The position numbers and the translations under genes are program-made. The notes below the pieces were generated by a model, which saw nothing but the letters and a program-made list of their open reading frames with translations, was not told the DNA's origin and ran no database searches. Positions 17,795-26,479 of a stretch of 64,000 nt of DNA are shown piece after piece. This DNA is from CAVUCH01 sp963763095. GTDB lineage: Bacteria; Acidobacteriota; Vicinamibacteria; Vicinamibacterales; JAENWD01. How positions within the stretch are numbered: position 1 is the first letter of the stretch; every line of letters begins with the position of its first letter. The stretch lies in contig CAVXNR010000003.1 of NCBI GenBank assembly GCA_963763095.1, positions 62,001 through 126,000 of the forward strand, in the 5' to 3' direction.

Positions 17795-19120
17795 CTACTG
17801 CAGCGCTGCAGCCTTCGCTCGGACAAGCAGCCGGTCGAGCGCCGCTCGGTCCAGGAAACGTCCGGCGGACACGACGGCACGAATGCGGCGGACGTTGGCG
17901 ATGTCCTCGAGCGGGTTCCCGTCCAGCAACACCAGGTCGGCCGATTGTCCCACTGCAATGGTCCCGAGCGTCATCTCCCGGCCAAGATAGCGCGCCGGAT
18001 TGATCGTGGCCGTCTGTAGCGCGGCCTGTGGGGTCATGCCCGCGGCCACCATTGCGGCCAATTCGTCATGCACGCAAAAGCCCGGAATCATTGCGTCGCA
18101 TCCCGCAAGGATACCGACACCGGCCGCAGCCATGTCGCGGGTCACGACTTTCGCGACGTCCGCCAGGTTCTTCATGATGTCAACGATTTCGGGCTGCTTC
18201 ACGAAGAAGCTTTGGTTGGCCGCGTGCATCTCGAGAAAGGCCTTGTTCGCGTACGCGAGCTGGTCGCGGCTGATGGCCGAAGCGGGCGTCCCGATCACTG
18301 CGAGCTCGGACAAGGCGACGAGTGTTGGCGTCTGCCAGACGCGCCGATGCGCCAGCCTTTCGAAAAAGGGGCGGCACGCATCAGGACGATACTGATCGCC
18401 TCCCGAACACGCTTTCCAGACCCTGCCGCCTTCCGACATGTGCTCGATCGTCACCATGCCGGCATCGACGCCCTCCGGGATGGTCACCTTCAACGGCACG
18501 TGTCCCGCGACGGGGATCTGCTGCCGCCGCGCCTCGTCGACGATCGCAAAGAACACATCTCGCGGCGTGAAGTTGTGCACTTTGATCAAATCGATGCCGC
18601 GACGCTTGAGCAGCTGAACCGCAGCCCGGCCTTCATCGGGGGTCCGCACGCGGATCCTGAACGGCCAATCGCCGGGCGCATCGTCGAGGATGGGTCCTGC
18701 CGCGACGATGCGCGGGCCGAGCACGCGCCCGGACGCGGTGGCTTGTCTGATGTCGAGGATGAAGTCGAGGTCCGCACCCATGTCGCGGATTCCGGTGACA
18801 CCATTCGCGATATAGAGCGGCAGCCAGCCTTTCTCATTCACCTGGACGTGCGCGTGCATGTCCCACAGTCCGGGGATCAGGAATTTGCCCTGACCGTCCA
18901 CAACCTGCGCGCCGGCGGGAGGAGCGCCGTTCTGATCGACACTCGAGATCGTGTCGCCGGCAATCGTGACCGTGCTGTTTGTCACAATCCGGCCGGCGGC
19001 AACGTCGACAGCGCCTATGTGCGTGATCGCCAACGTCCGCGTCTGTGTTGTCCCTGCGACCCCAGCGATCGACATCGCTGCGGAAGCCAGTAGGCATGTC
19101 ATGAGATTGCGATCAGGCAT
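17795..19120 (-). CDS. Exported amidohydrolase family protein
   Basis: 441 residues from ATG 19120 with GAGGA upstream. A signal-like N-terminus (LMTCLLASAAMSIAGVAG) is followed by the amidohydrolase barrel: IPGLWDMHAHV (metal His pair), LIKVHNF (bridging-Lys region), PVAGHVPL, IEHMSEGG, and AGCDAMIPG at the conserved acidic position. The end NPARYLGREMTLGTIAVGQS ... ADLVLLDGNPLEDIANV is typical of imidazolonepropionase/prolidase-like members. The substrate is unknown; periplasmic location is inferred. It is related to the lipoprotein amidohydrolase at 27.2-28.7 kb. Confidence 0.88.
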   Translation of the reverse strand: MPDRNLMTCLLASAAMSIAGVAGTTQTRTLAITHIGAVDVAAGRIVTNSTVTIAGDTISSVDQNGAPPAGAQVVDGQGKFLIPGLWDMHAHVQVNEKGWLPLYIANGVTGIRDMGADLDFILDIRQATASGRVLGPRIVAAGPILDDAPGDWPFRIRVRTPDEGRAAVQLLKRRGIDLIKVHNFTPRDVFFAIVDEARRQQIPVAGHVPLKVTIPEGVDAGMVTIEHMSEGGRVWKACSGGDQYRPDACRPFFERLAHRRVWQTPTLVALSELAVIGTPASAISRDQLAYANKAFLEMHAANQSFFVKQPEIVDIMKNLADVAKVVTRDMAAAGVGILAGCDAMIPGFCVHDELAAMVAAGMTPQAALQTATINPARYLGREMTLGTIAVGQSADLVLLDGNPLEDIANVRRIRAVVSAGRFLDRAALDRLLVRAKAAALQ

Positions 19121-19555
19121 GGTGTCCTCAGCGGCGGCACCCATCGTCACCGTTCAATCGGACGCCCGACGTCGGTCCGCGTTGCGCACTGTGTGAACCT
19201 CGTACCAATGGACGTGCACGCCCTAGGGAGTCGGGCAGCTATCGTCCGCGCGCACGCGAATGCCGTGGCATATTTTGCAACAGAACTACAACACGGGCTG
19301 GTCAGCAGCCTTCGCGTGAGGGATTGCCTTGTGCTGGCTACAGGTCAGGTCTTGGCACCCGGAGTCTCCTGCGAGGACCGGGCGAAGGATTCGCTGACGC
19401 GGTCCGCCGTCGCGCGGGCCGTTGAACGCCGCGACGCCCAGGCCGATCGACACCTTCCTCTTCCCATCTCGTCCTTGTCATAAAGCGTCATCAGCCCAGC
19501 CCCGATCTCATCAGCAGGCATCTTTCTTGCTCAGCACAAGCATAAGGAACGGGAC
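19121..19555. other. Intergenic stretch, no gene seen
   Basis: Between the divergent amidohydrolase and the VTT operon. A 96-codon plus-strand frame from 19193 has no convincing start signal or conserved look. The stretch should contain promoters for both flanking genes, but I cannot place them with confidence. Confidence 0.4.
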
Positions 19556-20218
19556 ATGGATCAGCTTGTGTGGCTTCGTGTCGCCGCAGTGCTCACTATT
19601 TGTGGCCTGCTGCTGGTGGCGTGGAGATGGATACCAGTCGCGGCGTTGGCCCCCGACGAGATTTCCGCGTGGACGGAACCGCACCGCCATGCCTGGTACG
19701 CCCTGCCGATCGTCATGCTCGCGTTCATCGCGCTCGGCCTCGCGCCCGTGTTGCTGTTGATCACGCTTACCGGCATTGCGTTCGGCCCCGTGCTCGGACC
19801 GATCTATGCGATGGCCGGATGCCTGGCGAGTGCCTCGATCGGCTTCGGCATCGGCCGCTGGTTGGGCCTCGATCGTGTCGCGCGGCTAGGCGGTGAGCGG
19901 GTCACAACCGTGACACGCGCGCTGAAGCGGAACGGCACGCTCGCCGTCTTCTTCGTGCGCAAGGTGCCGGCGCCATTCATGCTCGCCAATATCGTGATCG
20001 GCGCTTCGACGGTACGTTATCGGGATTTCCTCCTCGGCACCGTGCTCGGAATGGGCGCCATTGTCATCGCGCTCGCCGGCTTCGGCTCTCAGCTCACGCA
20101 GGCGCTGCGCAATCCCTCGCCGGGCACGGCGCTCACCGCAGCGGTGGTTGTCGGCGTGCCGTTGACGGTGGCGTGGTTCATCAACCGCGCCCTGCGTCGT
20201 GCGAGGCCCGCCGAATGA
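19556..20218 (+). CDS. VTT-domain (TVP38/DedA-like) membrane protein
   Basis: 220 residues, first of three overlapping genes, with AAGGAACGGG before ATG 19556. A helix near the N-terminus is followed by the VTT core: LLLITLTGIAFGPVLGPIYA, then CLASASIGFGIGRWLGLD, a loop with RNGTLAVFFVRKVPAPFMLA, and a C-terminal hydrophobic pair. This family sits in the inner membrane and has been linked to lipid scrambling or transport. The next gene carries a second copy of the same domain, so the two may act together on phospholipids. Confidence 0.85.
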   Translation: MDQLVWLRVAAVLTICGLLLVAWRWIPVAALAPDEISAWTEPHRHAWYALPIVMLAFIALGLAPVLLLITLTGIAFGPVLGPIYAMAGCLASASIGFGIGRWLGLDRVARLGGERVTTVTRALKRNGTLAVFFVRKVPAPFMLANIVIGASTVRYRDFLLGTVLGMGAIVIALAGFGSQLTQALRNPSPGTALTAAVVVGVPLTVAWFINRALRRARPAE

Positions 20219-22407
20219 GTGGTGTCACGCAACGTGCCGGGTACGTCCCGAGCACATGTCCTGAGGGCACGATCATCCAAGCCGGACGGAACTGCTGGCG
20301 GCTCGACCGCGCGGACCGCTTTTACTGTATCCAGGATGCGGCTCGCTATTTTCAGCTGGTGAGACGGGCGCTGCTCGAGGCGCGCGACACGGTGTTCATC
20401 CTCGGTTGGGATATTGCGTCGACCATCGACCTCGCCCCCCGGCTCAGCGGTGCCGACACGCCGACGCGGCTCGATGCGCTGATCGCCTTCATCGCGAAGC
20501 GGCGTCCGCACCTGCGTATCTACATCTTGATCTGGGATTACGGTTCGCTGTACACGCTCGAGCGTGAACCGCTGACACGGTGGCGATTGCGATGGCGTAT
20601 GCCACGCCGCGTCCGCTTCGGATTCGATGATCACCATCCAGTAGGCGCCAGCCATCACCAGAAGATCGTGGTGGTTGACGATCAGCTGGCCTTTTGCGGC
20701 GGCATCGATCTGACGGGACACCGTTGGGACACGAGCGACCACCGGCTCGAAGAGCCGGCGCGAAAGACCATCATGGGCCTGACGTACGGCCCGTACCACG
20801 AAGTTCAGGCCATGGTGAGTGGATCGGCCGCGACCAGTCTCGGCGTGCTCTCGCGTGATCGCTGGCGGACAATCGGCTATGACCACCTACCGCCGATCGG
20901 CACGGCGACCGACGATCTGTGGCCATCGGACATCGCGCCCGATCTGACCGGCGTCGACGTCGCGATCTCGCGCACGATGCCGGCCTCGGACGGGCAGCCG
21001 GCGATCAGGGAATGCGAGGCATTGTTTCACGATTCAATCGTGCGCGCGAAGCGGCTGATCTACATCGAAAACCAGTACTTTACCGACAACACGCTCGCCG
21101 GCGCACTGGCCGCGCGGCTGACCGAGCCCGATGGCCCCGAAGTCGTGATCGTGGTGCCGAAGGAATGCCACGGCTGGCTCGAGCGGCAGTCGATGGGTGC
21201 CTTTCGCGATGTTGCCTTCCGGCGATTGACGGACGCCGACACCTCCGGTCGGCTGCGGCTGGTCTATCCAATCGCCTCGCAAGCGCATGACGTTCCGACC
21301 TTCGTGCATTCGAAAGTGATGATCGTGGACGACGAGCTGGTGCGGATTGGTTCAGCCAACTTCGCACGACGTTCGATGGGCATGGACAGCGAGTGCGATC
21401 TTGCGGTGGAGGCGGGCGACGATGCGCAGGTGCGTGCCGGTATACGGCGCATTCGCGATCGGCTGGTCGCCGAGCATCTGGGCCTTGCCGTGGATGCTGT
21501 GTCGCTGGAGATCGAACGCAGCGGATCGCTGTGCGCGCTGATCGATGCGCATCGAGGTGCCGATCGCACGCTACTCCCAATCGAGCCGGTGACCGATCAG
21601 GTCGCCGAACCGTCGACGGTCCTTCGAGCCACCATCGATCCCGGCGAGCCACTTGGCTTTGGCCCGACGCTGACGCAAATGGTGCCGCCAGTCGACGCAA
21701 CCGGCGGAAGCACTCCGCTGCGTCTGTGGATCCTGCCCGCGATCGCGCTCCTCGCCGCGCTGGTGACATCCGCCGCGATCAACACGCGACCGGAATTCCA
21801 GTCGGTCCGGGAAGCGCTGCACGGCACAGCGCGTCTGCCATCAGCGCTCTGGATCGGCACAACAGCGTTTGTGATGGCGGGGCTGTTGCTCGTCCCGCTG
21901 GAATTGCTGACCATTGCCGCCGCCGTGGCGTTCGGCGCGGTGAGCGGCGGACTCGTGGCGGCCATCGGCTCGCTGGCGCTGGCAGTGATCGGCTACGTGG
22001 CCGGCCGCGCGATCGGCGCTTCTGGTGTGTCGCACTGGGTCAGCCGGCGATCGTATCGATCGGTGCGCCAGCTCGGCGCCCGCGATGTGATCGGCGTGCT
22101 CGTGCTGCACTTGTCGAGCGTGGCCACCACCGGTGCGGTTCATCTGCTGTGCGGTGCGGGCCGCGTCCCGTTCACGGCGTACATGGCCGGCACCTTCATC
22201 GGCATGGTCCCGGCGATCGTGGCCTTGAGCGTCTTTGGGAGTGTGTTCCGCGACGCGCTGCTCGATCCGTCGCTGTCGAACGCGCTCACCACGATTACCG
22301 TGGCCGTGCTGCTCATCGTTCTCGCGAGCGCTATCCGCACGCTGCTGCTGATTCGCCAGTTCGCACCCTCGGTCGCCAGGCATCGGGACCGCGCGGAGTT
22401 CGGGTGA
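20215..22407 (+). CDS. Phospholipase D-type enzyme fused to a VTT membrane domain
   Basis: 730 residues. ATG 20215 overlaps the previous stop as ATGA. Two HKD motifs are intact: HHQKIVVVDDQLAFCGG near residue 147 and HSKVMIVDDELVRIGSANF near residue 365, which together make the two-histidine active site of cardiolipin synthases and phospholipases D. The C-terminal third has a membrane helix (PAIALLAALVTSAAI) and a VTT-type domain with LELLTIAAAVAFGAVSGG and HLSSVATTGAVHLLCGAGRV. The probable reaction is phosphatidyl transfer or hydrolysis at the inner membrane. Neighbouring VTT and EEP genes recall the E. coli clsB (ybhO)-ybhP arrangement. Confidence 0.9.
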   Translation: MSGVTQRAGYVPSTCPEGTIIQAGRNCWRLDRADRFYCIQDAARYFQLVRRALLEARDTVFILGWDIASTIDLAPRLSGADTPTRLDALIAFIAKRRPHLRIYILIWDYGSLYTLEREPLTRWRLRWRMPRRVRFGFDDHHPVGASHHQKIVVVDDQLAFCGGIDLTGHRWDTSDHRLEEPARKTIMGLTYGPYHEVQAMVSGSAATSLGVLSRDRWRTIGYDHLPPIGTATDDLWPSDIAPDLTGVDVAISRTMPASDGQPAIRECEALFHDSIVRAKRLIYIENQYFTDNTLAGALAARLTEPDGPEVVIVVPKECHGWLERQSMGAFRDVAFRRLTDADTSGRLRLVYPIASQAHDVPTFVHSKVMIVDDELVRIGSANFARRSMGMDSECDLAVEAGDDAQVRAGIRRIRDRLVAEHLGLAVDAVSLEIERSGSLCALIDAHRGADRTLLPIEPVTDQVAEPSTVLRATIDPGEPLGFGPTLTQMVPPVDATGGSTPLRLWILPAIALLAALVTSAAINTRPEFQSVREALHGTARLPSALWIGTTAFVMAGLLLVPLELLTIAAAVAFGAVSGGLVAAIGSLALAVIGYVAGRAIGASGVSHWVSRRSYRSVRQLGARDVIGVLVLHLSSVATTGAVHLLCGAGRVPFTAYMAGTFIGMVPAIVALSVFGSVFRDALLDPSLSNALTTITVAVLLIVLASAIRTLLLIRQFAPSVARHRDRAEFG

Positions 22408-23129
22408 TGAAGTCTCCGCCGCCGAACCTTCGCGTCGCCACCTACAACGTCCACGCGTGCGTCGGCACCGACGGACGCCGCGATCCCGATCGCGTCGCCT
22501 GCGTCGTCGCCGAACTGGAAGCAGACATTATCGCGTTGCAGGAATTCACCTATCCCGCCAGCATCGCGATCGAATCCCGGATGCCGGTGACACTGACGAT
22601 GCTGGATCGGTACGAGTGTGTGCTGGGGCCGACCCGTCACACCGTGACGGAATGCTTCGGCAACGCGCTGTTCACCAGGCATCGCGTCGTCGACGTGCAG
22701 CGCATCGATCTGTCGATGGAGCGCCGCGAACCACGCGGGGCGCTGGTGGCGACCGTCGAGGTTCGCGGCACCGTCGTCCATGTGCTCGCCGCCCATCTCG
22801 GCCTGCGGGTCCATGAACGGCGTTTTCAGGTGCGCCAGATTCTGGAGTATCTCGAATCGGTCCGCCATACCCTCGTGGTGGTACTCGGCGATTTCAACGA
22901 CTGGCTGCCCGGCCGATCGGTCGTGCACGTCCTCGACGATCGTCTCGGACGCCCGCCTCGTCCGGCGTCGTTTCCGGTGTTCTGGCCGATCGTGGCGGTC
23001 GATCGGATCTGGGTGAATCCCATCCGTGCGCTGCGAGGCCTCTTCACCCACACCACGCCGGCGTCACGCCTGGCCTCGGATCACTTTCCGGTGGTCGCCG
23101 ACATCGACGTCAGCGTCAATCAGGCCTGA
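22407..23129 (+). CDS. Endonuclease/exonuclease/phosphatase (EEP) family phosphodiesterase
   Basis: 240 residues. Its ATG overlaps the phospholipase stop by one base (TGATG), so it is the third gene of the operon; GTG 22404 is also possible. Key EEP elements are visible: LRVATYNVHA at the start, ADIIALQEF (metal Glu), AAHLGLR, VVVLGDFNDWLP (catalytic Asp/Asn) and ASDHFPVVADI at the end. There is no signal peptide. By analogy with ybhP next to clsB it may act on lipid or lipid-derived phosphodiesters rather than DNA; this is inference from context. Confidence 0.88.
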   Translation: MKSPPPNLRVATYNVHACVGTDGRRDPDRVACVVAELEADIIALQEFTYPASIAIESRMPVTLTMLDRYECVLGPTRHTVTECFGNALFTRHRVVDVQRIDLSMERREPRGALVATVEVRGTVVHVLAAHLGLRVHERRFQVRQILEYLESVRHTLVVVLGDFNDWLPGRSVVHVLDDRLGRPPRPASFPVFWPIVAVDRIWVNPIRALRGLFTHTTPASRLASDHFPVVADIDVSVNQA

Positions 23130-23703
23130 AGTGGAGGTCGGCTCGTCAACCAAGGCTTGATGCTGTGAGCTGAAGGTCCGCCTTCGCTCGCGTCAATTCC
23201 CACGATCATGCAACCTCAGACAGCTTTCTCTGATCCGGTGTGCAGTGGCTAAGTCCTTACTGGTGAGTGGTGAGTCTAACGTTCGCCAGTTGGAACCGCA
23301 TCGCCGCCTGGCTTGTCAGGCTCGAGGGACTTCGGCGAACCGGTTGAGCGACCGCGGCAGGCTTGTTGCCGTCGGAAAAGCGTGCACGCTGAGTGAGTTG
23401 CTACCGGAAAGCGCCCCTTCCCGTCGACTACCCCTCCTCGCGATCGCACTGTGCATCAGCTTGCGTTCCCGGCGCGCTGCCGTATCATCCTGGCTGCCTT
23501 GCGGCAGGCGCATCTCGACGCAGTCGCGGATCTGGTGCGGGCCATCCAGAGCGGCAGGCTGTCGCAGTATCTCGGCCCTCAATTCAGGTGTCCGACCGGG
23601 GAATGACGCGGGGCAACTATCGGCAGTTGGAACCAGACGGCCGCCTGGCTGAGACGGCTTGAAGGGCCGGGGGTGCGGCGTAACGTGCTTTGGGACACTC
23701 TCA
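23130..23703. other. Non-coding stretch with two related repeat units
   Basis: No gene is convincing. Two similar units occur near 23287 and 23624: each begins CAGTTGGAACC, runs through CGCCTGGCT and ends in a GAGGG/AAGGG segment. Several open frames run across both, but none has a start signal or looks like protein. Confidence 0.45.
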
Positions 23704-23826
23704 ATGGATGAGTCGCATCCCCGCGGCACACTAGCGATCGTCGCGGTCCTCGGCGCGTCCTTCGCGCTCGGATGGCTCGCGATGTTTCTGTTCCTGTTTC
23801 TCGCGCGCGGCGCTCCGCAGCCTTAG
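23704..23826 (+). CDS. Cytochrome ba3 oxidase subunit IIa (tiny membrane protein)
   Basis: Only 40 residues. After MDESHPRGTLA comes one long hydrophobic helix (IVAVLGASFALGWLAMFLFL), then FLARGAPQP. The pattern '(M)-x-x-x-PKGALAV ... FW ... FFARG' is that of subunit IIa of ba3-type oxidases, which replaces one helix of subunit II. It sits 16 bases before subunit II on the same strand, exactly where this gene is found in ba3 operons. An upstream Shine-Dalgarno is weak. Confidence 0.8.
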   Translation: MDESHPRGTLAIVAVLGASFALGWLAMFLFLFLARGAPQP

Positions 23827-23842
23827 CCGCACGAGGGGAGCT

Positions 23843-24319
23843 ATGAAGGTCCATCTCTACGAGCGGATCTGGATGTGGGCGGCAGCCGCAATCATCGTCG
23901 TCTTCGTGGGCACCATCCTTCTGATGGCGGGCGTGCAGGCGGTTCAACCAGCGAGTCACATCGAGACCGTCGACCCAACCGCTCTCGGAGTGCACCCAGA
24001 GTTTGCAGCGCCGGCGGTGACGAGACGGCCCGATGGGACGGTCGTGGTGTCCGTCGTCGCCGCGATGTTCAGCTTCACGCCTGATCCGATAGAGGTGCCG
24101 GCGAACCGCCCGGTGACCTTCCGGTTGACGAGCAGCGATGTCCTCCACGGCCTCCAGGTTGCCGGCACCAACGTCAACGCGATGGCCGTCCCCGGTTACG
24201 TCAGCCAGTTTACGTATACGTTTCAGAAGCCGGGCGAGTATCTCATCACCTGCCACGAGTTCTGCGGGCTCTTCCATCACGCCATGGTCGGGAAGTTGAT
24301 CGTCATGGAGGCGCGATGA
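23843..24319 (+). CDS. Cytochrome c oxidase subunit II, ba3 type
   Basis: 158 residues, preceded by GGGGAG. One membrane helix near residues 12-34 is followed by a periplasmic cupredoxin domain. The CuA ligands are all visible: H102 (DVLHGL), then CHEFCGLFHHAM with C137, E139, C141, H145 and M148. The short length with a single helix is typical of the B-type oxidases, where subunit IIa supplies the second. It accepts electrons from cytochrome c and passes them to subunit I. Its stop overlaps the subunit I start (ATGA). Confidence 0.93.
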   Translation: MKVHLYERIWMWAAAAIIVVFVGTILLMAGVQAVQPASHIETVDPTALGVHPEFAAPAVTRRPDGTVVVSVVAAMFSFTPDPIEVPANRPVTFRLTSSDVLHGLQVAGTNVNAMAVPGYVSQFTYTFQKPGEYLITCHEFCGLFHHAMVGKLIVMEAR

Positions 24320-25929
24320 CCGGAAGACACTCCCTGGCGGGTAGTCACATCGGCGTCGGCATTGCAGCCTTCGGTGTTGCCTCGATTATGGGCGTGCTCC
24401 AGGGACTGTCGATCGCGGACATCAACTTCCCGATGCGCAGCGAGTCTCTCTATTACCTTGCTGTCACAGCGCACGGGGTGCTGATGGCGCTGGTCTTCCC
24501 CATCTTCTTCATCATGGGCCTTGGCTACGTCTTCGCGCAGGAAAGCCTGGGCCGCATCACGGGGCGCCGGATCGCGTGGGCCGCATTCTGCATAGCGGCA
24601 GTCGGCTCGGTGATGGCCGCCATCACTATCCTGCGCGGGCAGAGCACGGTGCTCTACACGTTCTATCCGCCGATGCAGGCACATCCTCTCTTCTACATCG
24701 GCGCGACGCTGCTCGTCGTCGGCTCCTGGATCTGGGGCGGCGTGATGATTGCCAGCTACCGCTCGTGGAGGCGCGAGCACCCCGGCGTGCCGGTCCCGCT
24801 CTCGATGCACGGCATGCTGGCGACCGTCATCATCTGGTATCTGGCAACGTCGGGCCTCGCAATCGAGGTCGTCGGCATGTTGATCCCCTGGTCGCTCGGC
24901 ATGGTTGACAAGATCGATCCCATGCTGGCCCGCATCTACTTCTGGTGGTTCGGGCACCCGTTCGTGTACTTCCTTCTCCTGCCGGCGTACGTGTTGTGGT
25001 ACTACGTGCTCCCTCGGGTCGCAGGCGGGCGGCTCTTCAGCGATCCGCTCGCGCGCATGGTGTTCATCGTGTTCGTCGTCCTCTCCACTCCTGTGGGCTT
25101 CCATCATCAGTTCACGGACCCCGGCATCAGCGCCGGGTGGAAGCTTGCCCATACCGTCACCACGTATGCCGTCGTGTATCCGAGCTTCGTGACGGCGTTC
25201 ACTGTCATCGCCTCGCTCGAAGTCGCCGGACGCATGAAAGGCGCACGCGGTCTCTTCAACTGGATCGGCCGCCTGCCCTGGGCTGATCCGTTCTTCTCGT
25301 CGGTAGCGCTCTCGATGATCGCGTTCGTGTTTGGCGGCTTCGGTGGCGTCATCAATGCCGCCTACGCGATGAACGCGATGGTCCACAACACGGCCTGGAT
25401 ACAGGGACACTTCCACGTCACGCTCGGCACCACCGTAGCCCTGTCGTTCATGGGTGCCACATACTGGCTGCTTCCGCGTCTTACCGGGCGTGCCCTGCGC
25501 TTTCCGTGGCTCGCGCGAATTCAGCCATATCTGTGGTTCGGCGGCATGGTGTTCTTCAGCACGAGCTATCACATCGCGGGGCTGCGCGGTATGCCTCGCC
25601 GCATCTATAGCGGCGCACTGAGCGGTGCCGATGGCGCTGCCTGGCAGTCGCTGACGATGGTGGCCGCCGCCGGTGGGGTGATCTTGTTTGTCAGCGCGCT
25701 GGCGTTCTTGACCGTCGTCGTCGCGACGTGGCTCGCTGGACTGAGAATTGAGCCGCCGGCCTTCGACTTTGCCGTGCCCCTGGAGCCAGTCACGACGACG
25801 GGCGTCTGGGACCGATTCGGGTTATGGACGATGGTGGCCGTCGTGCTGGTGGTCATCGCCTATGCGTATCCCCTGTTCACCCTGCTCACACACCCGCGGT
25901 ACGGTTCGCCTCCCTTCAAACCGTTCTGA
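24316..25929 (+). CDS. Cytochrome c oxidase subunit I, ba3 type
   Basis: 537 residues with about twelve membrane helices. Redox-centre ligands are present: AHGVLMALVFPIFF (low-spin haem His), WFGHPFVYFLLLPAY (CuB His), GFHHQFTDPG (CuB His pair) and WIQGHFHVTLGTTVALSF (high-spin and low-spin haem His). The GHPF-VYF form, lacking the GHPE glutamate of A-type oxidases, points to a B-type (ba3) enzyme that reduces O2 and pumps protons with high oxygen affinity. The operon is subunit IIa-II-I, and no assembly factors are visible nearby. Confidence 0.93.
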   Translation: MTGRHSLAGSHIGVGIAAFGVASIMGVLQGLSIADINFPMRSESLYYLAVTAHGVLMALVFPIFFIMGLGYVFAQESLGRITGRRIAWAAFCIAAVGSVMAAITILRGQSTVLYTFYPPMQAHPLFYIGATLLVVGSWIWGGVMIASYRSWRREHPGVPVPLSMHGMLATVIIWYLATSGLAIEVVGMLIPWSLGMVDKIDPMLARIYFWWFGHPFVYFLLLPAYVLWYYVLPRVAGGRLFSDPLARMVFIVFVVLSTPVGFHHQFTDPGISAGWKLAHTVTTYAVVYPSFVTAFTVIASLEVAGRMKGARGLFNWIGRLPWADPFFSSVALSMIAFVFGGFGGVINAAYAMNAMVHNTAWIQGHFHVTLGTTVALSFMGATYWLLPRLTGRALRFPWLARIQPYLWFGGMVFFSTSYHIAGLRGMPRRIYSGALSGADGAAWQSLTMVAAAGGVILFVSALAFLTVVVATWLAGLRIEPPAFDFAVPLEPVTTTGVWDRFGLWTMVAVVLVVIAYAYPLFTLLTHPRYGSPPFKPF

Positions 25930-26131
25930 CGCAAGCGGACTTCGTGGCGCGTGCGCTTCCGGCTGCAGCGTCGACGTCGTGACCCATGAGCCTGCAGTAG
26001 CCGGGAAGATCAAGCTCGCGACGGTTGGCCGTTCAATGGGACTGGAACGGCGTGAATGCTCGGTCAGTGTGGAGACATGGTGCAGACGGCTCACGTCTGA
26101 TCGGTGGAGTTTCTGACTGCGTGAGAGTTGT

Positions 26132-26235
26132 TGGTGAGCCACACAGGAATCGAACCGGCGGTCGCGCCGAGGTCCACTGTCGGATTACTAACGAGCAGTC
26201 GCCAAGGGCGGACGTTTTGCGCCCGTCTCTGGCTC
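26132..26235 (-). other. tRNA-3'-end-like sequence beside recombinase remnant
   Basis: Read on the minus strand this ends in GTTCGATTCCTGTGTGGCTCACCA read as two parts: GTTCGATTCC (T-loop consensus) and GTGGCTCACCA (acceptor plus CCA). A GAGCCAG 104 bases upstream could pair with the acceptor, and GGGCG...CGCCC forms a small hairpin between. At 104 nt and with no clear anticodon arm it is not a normal tRNA. A tRNA fragment left at an old attachment site is plausible. Confidence 0.35.
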
Positions 26236-26395
26236 TCAGCTCAACGCGGCGTTCGGCTCGATTCCGAGACGGTCGTTGACAGCGCATCGAAGTCGCTGTT
26301 TGCATCCAAGGTAGCGCTCCGTCGTCTGGATCGAGACGTGGCCCAGCAGGAATCGAATCTGATCCAATTCGCCGCCCGCCAAGTGACAGAGTCGC
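26236..26395 (-). pseudogene. C-terminal remnant of a tyrosine recombinase
   Basis: The minus-strand frame reads RLCHLAGGELDQIRFLLGH, then VSIQTTERYLGCKQRLRCA, and stops at 26236. 'H-x-x-G ... IQ-x-LLGH ... T-x-x-Y' is the catalytic C-terminus of phage/integron-type tyrosine recombinases: the second His and the Tyr nucleophile region are present. An in-frame TAG lies just upstream of the first residue and no earlier recombinase sequence (Arg-Lys part) is seen, so only about 50 codons remain. The nearby stretch 25930-26131 has no gene. Confidence 0.65.
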
Positions 26396-26479
26396 GCCGA
26401 GCACTACTCGCACATTCTTCGGCTCACCGCGAAGCAACAGGCGCTCGACGTCCCAACGAATCTCGATATTGCCCTCTTC

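Noticed and set aside
19193..19483. A 96-codon open frame upstream of the VTT operon
   Set aside because: No ribosome-binding site, no protein-like segments, and a composition expected of GC-rich non-coding DNA.
23245..23662. Several open frames over the repeat units before the oxidase operon
   Set aside because: They differ in frame over the two repeat copies and have no conserved look.
26132..26235. A functional tRNA gene
   Set aside because: Too long (104 nt), with one mismatch in the T-stem and no clear anticodon arm.
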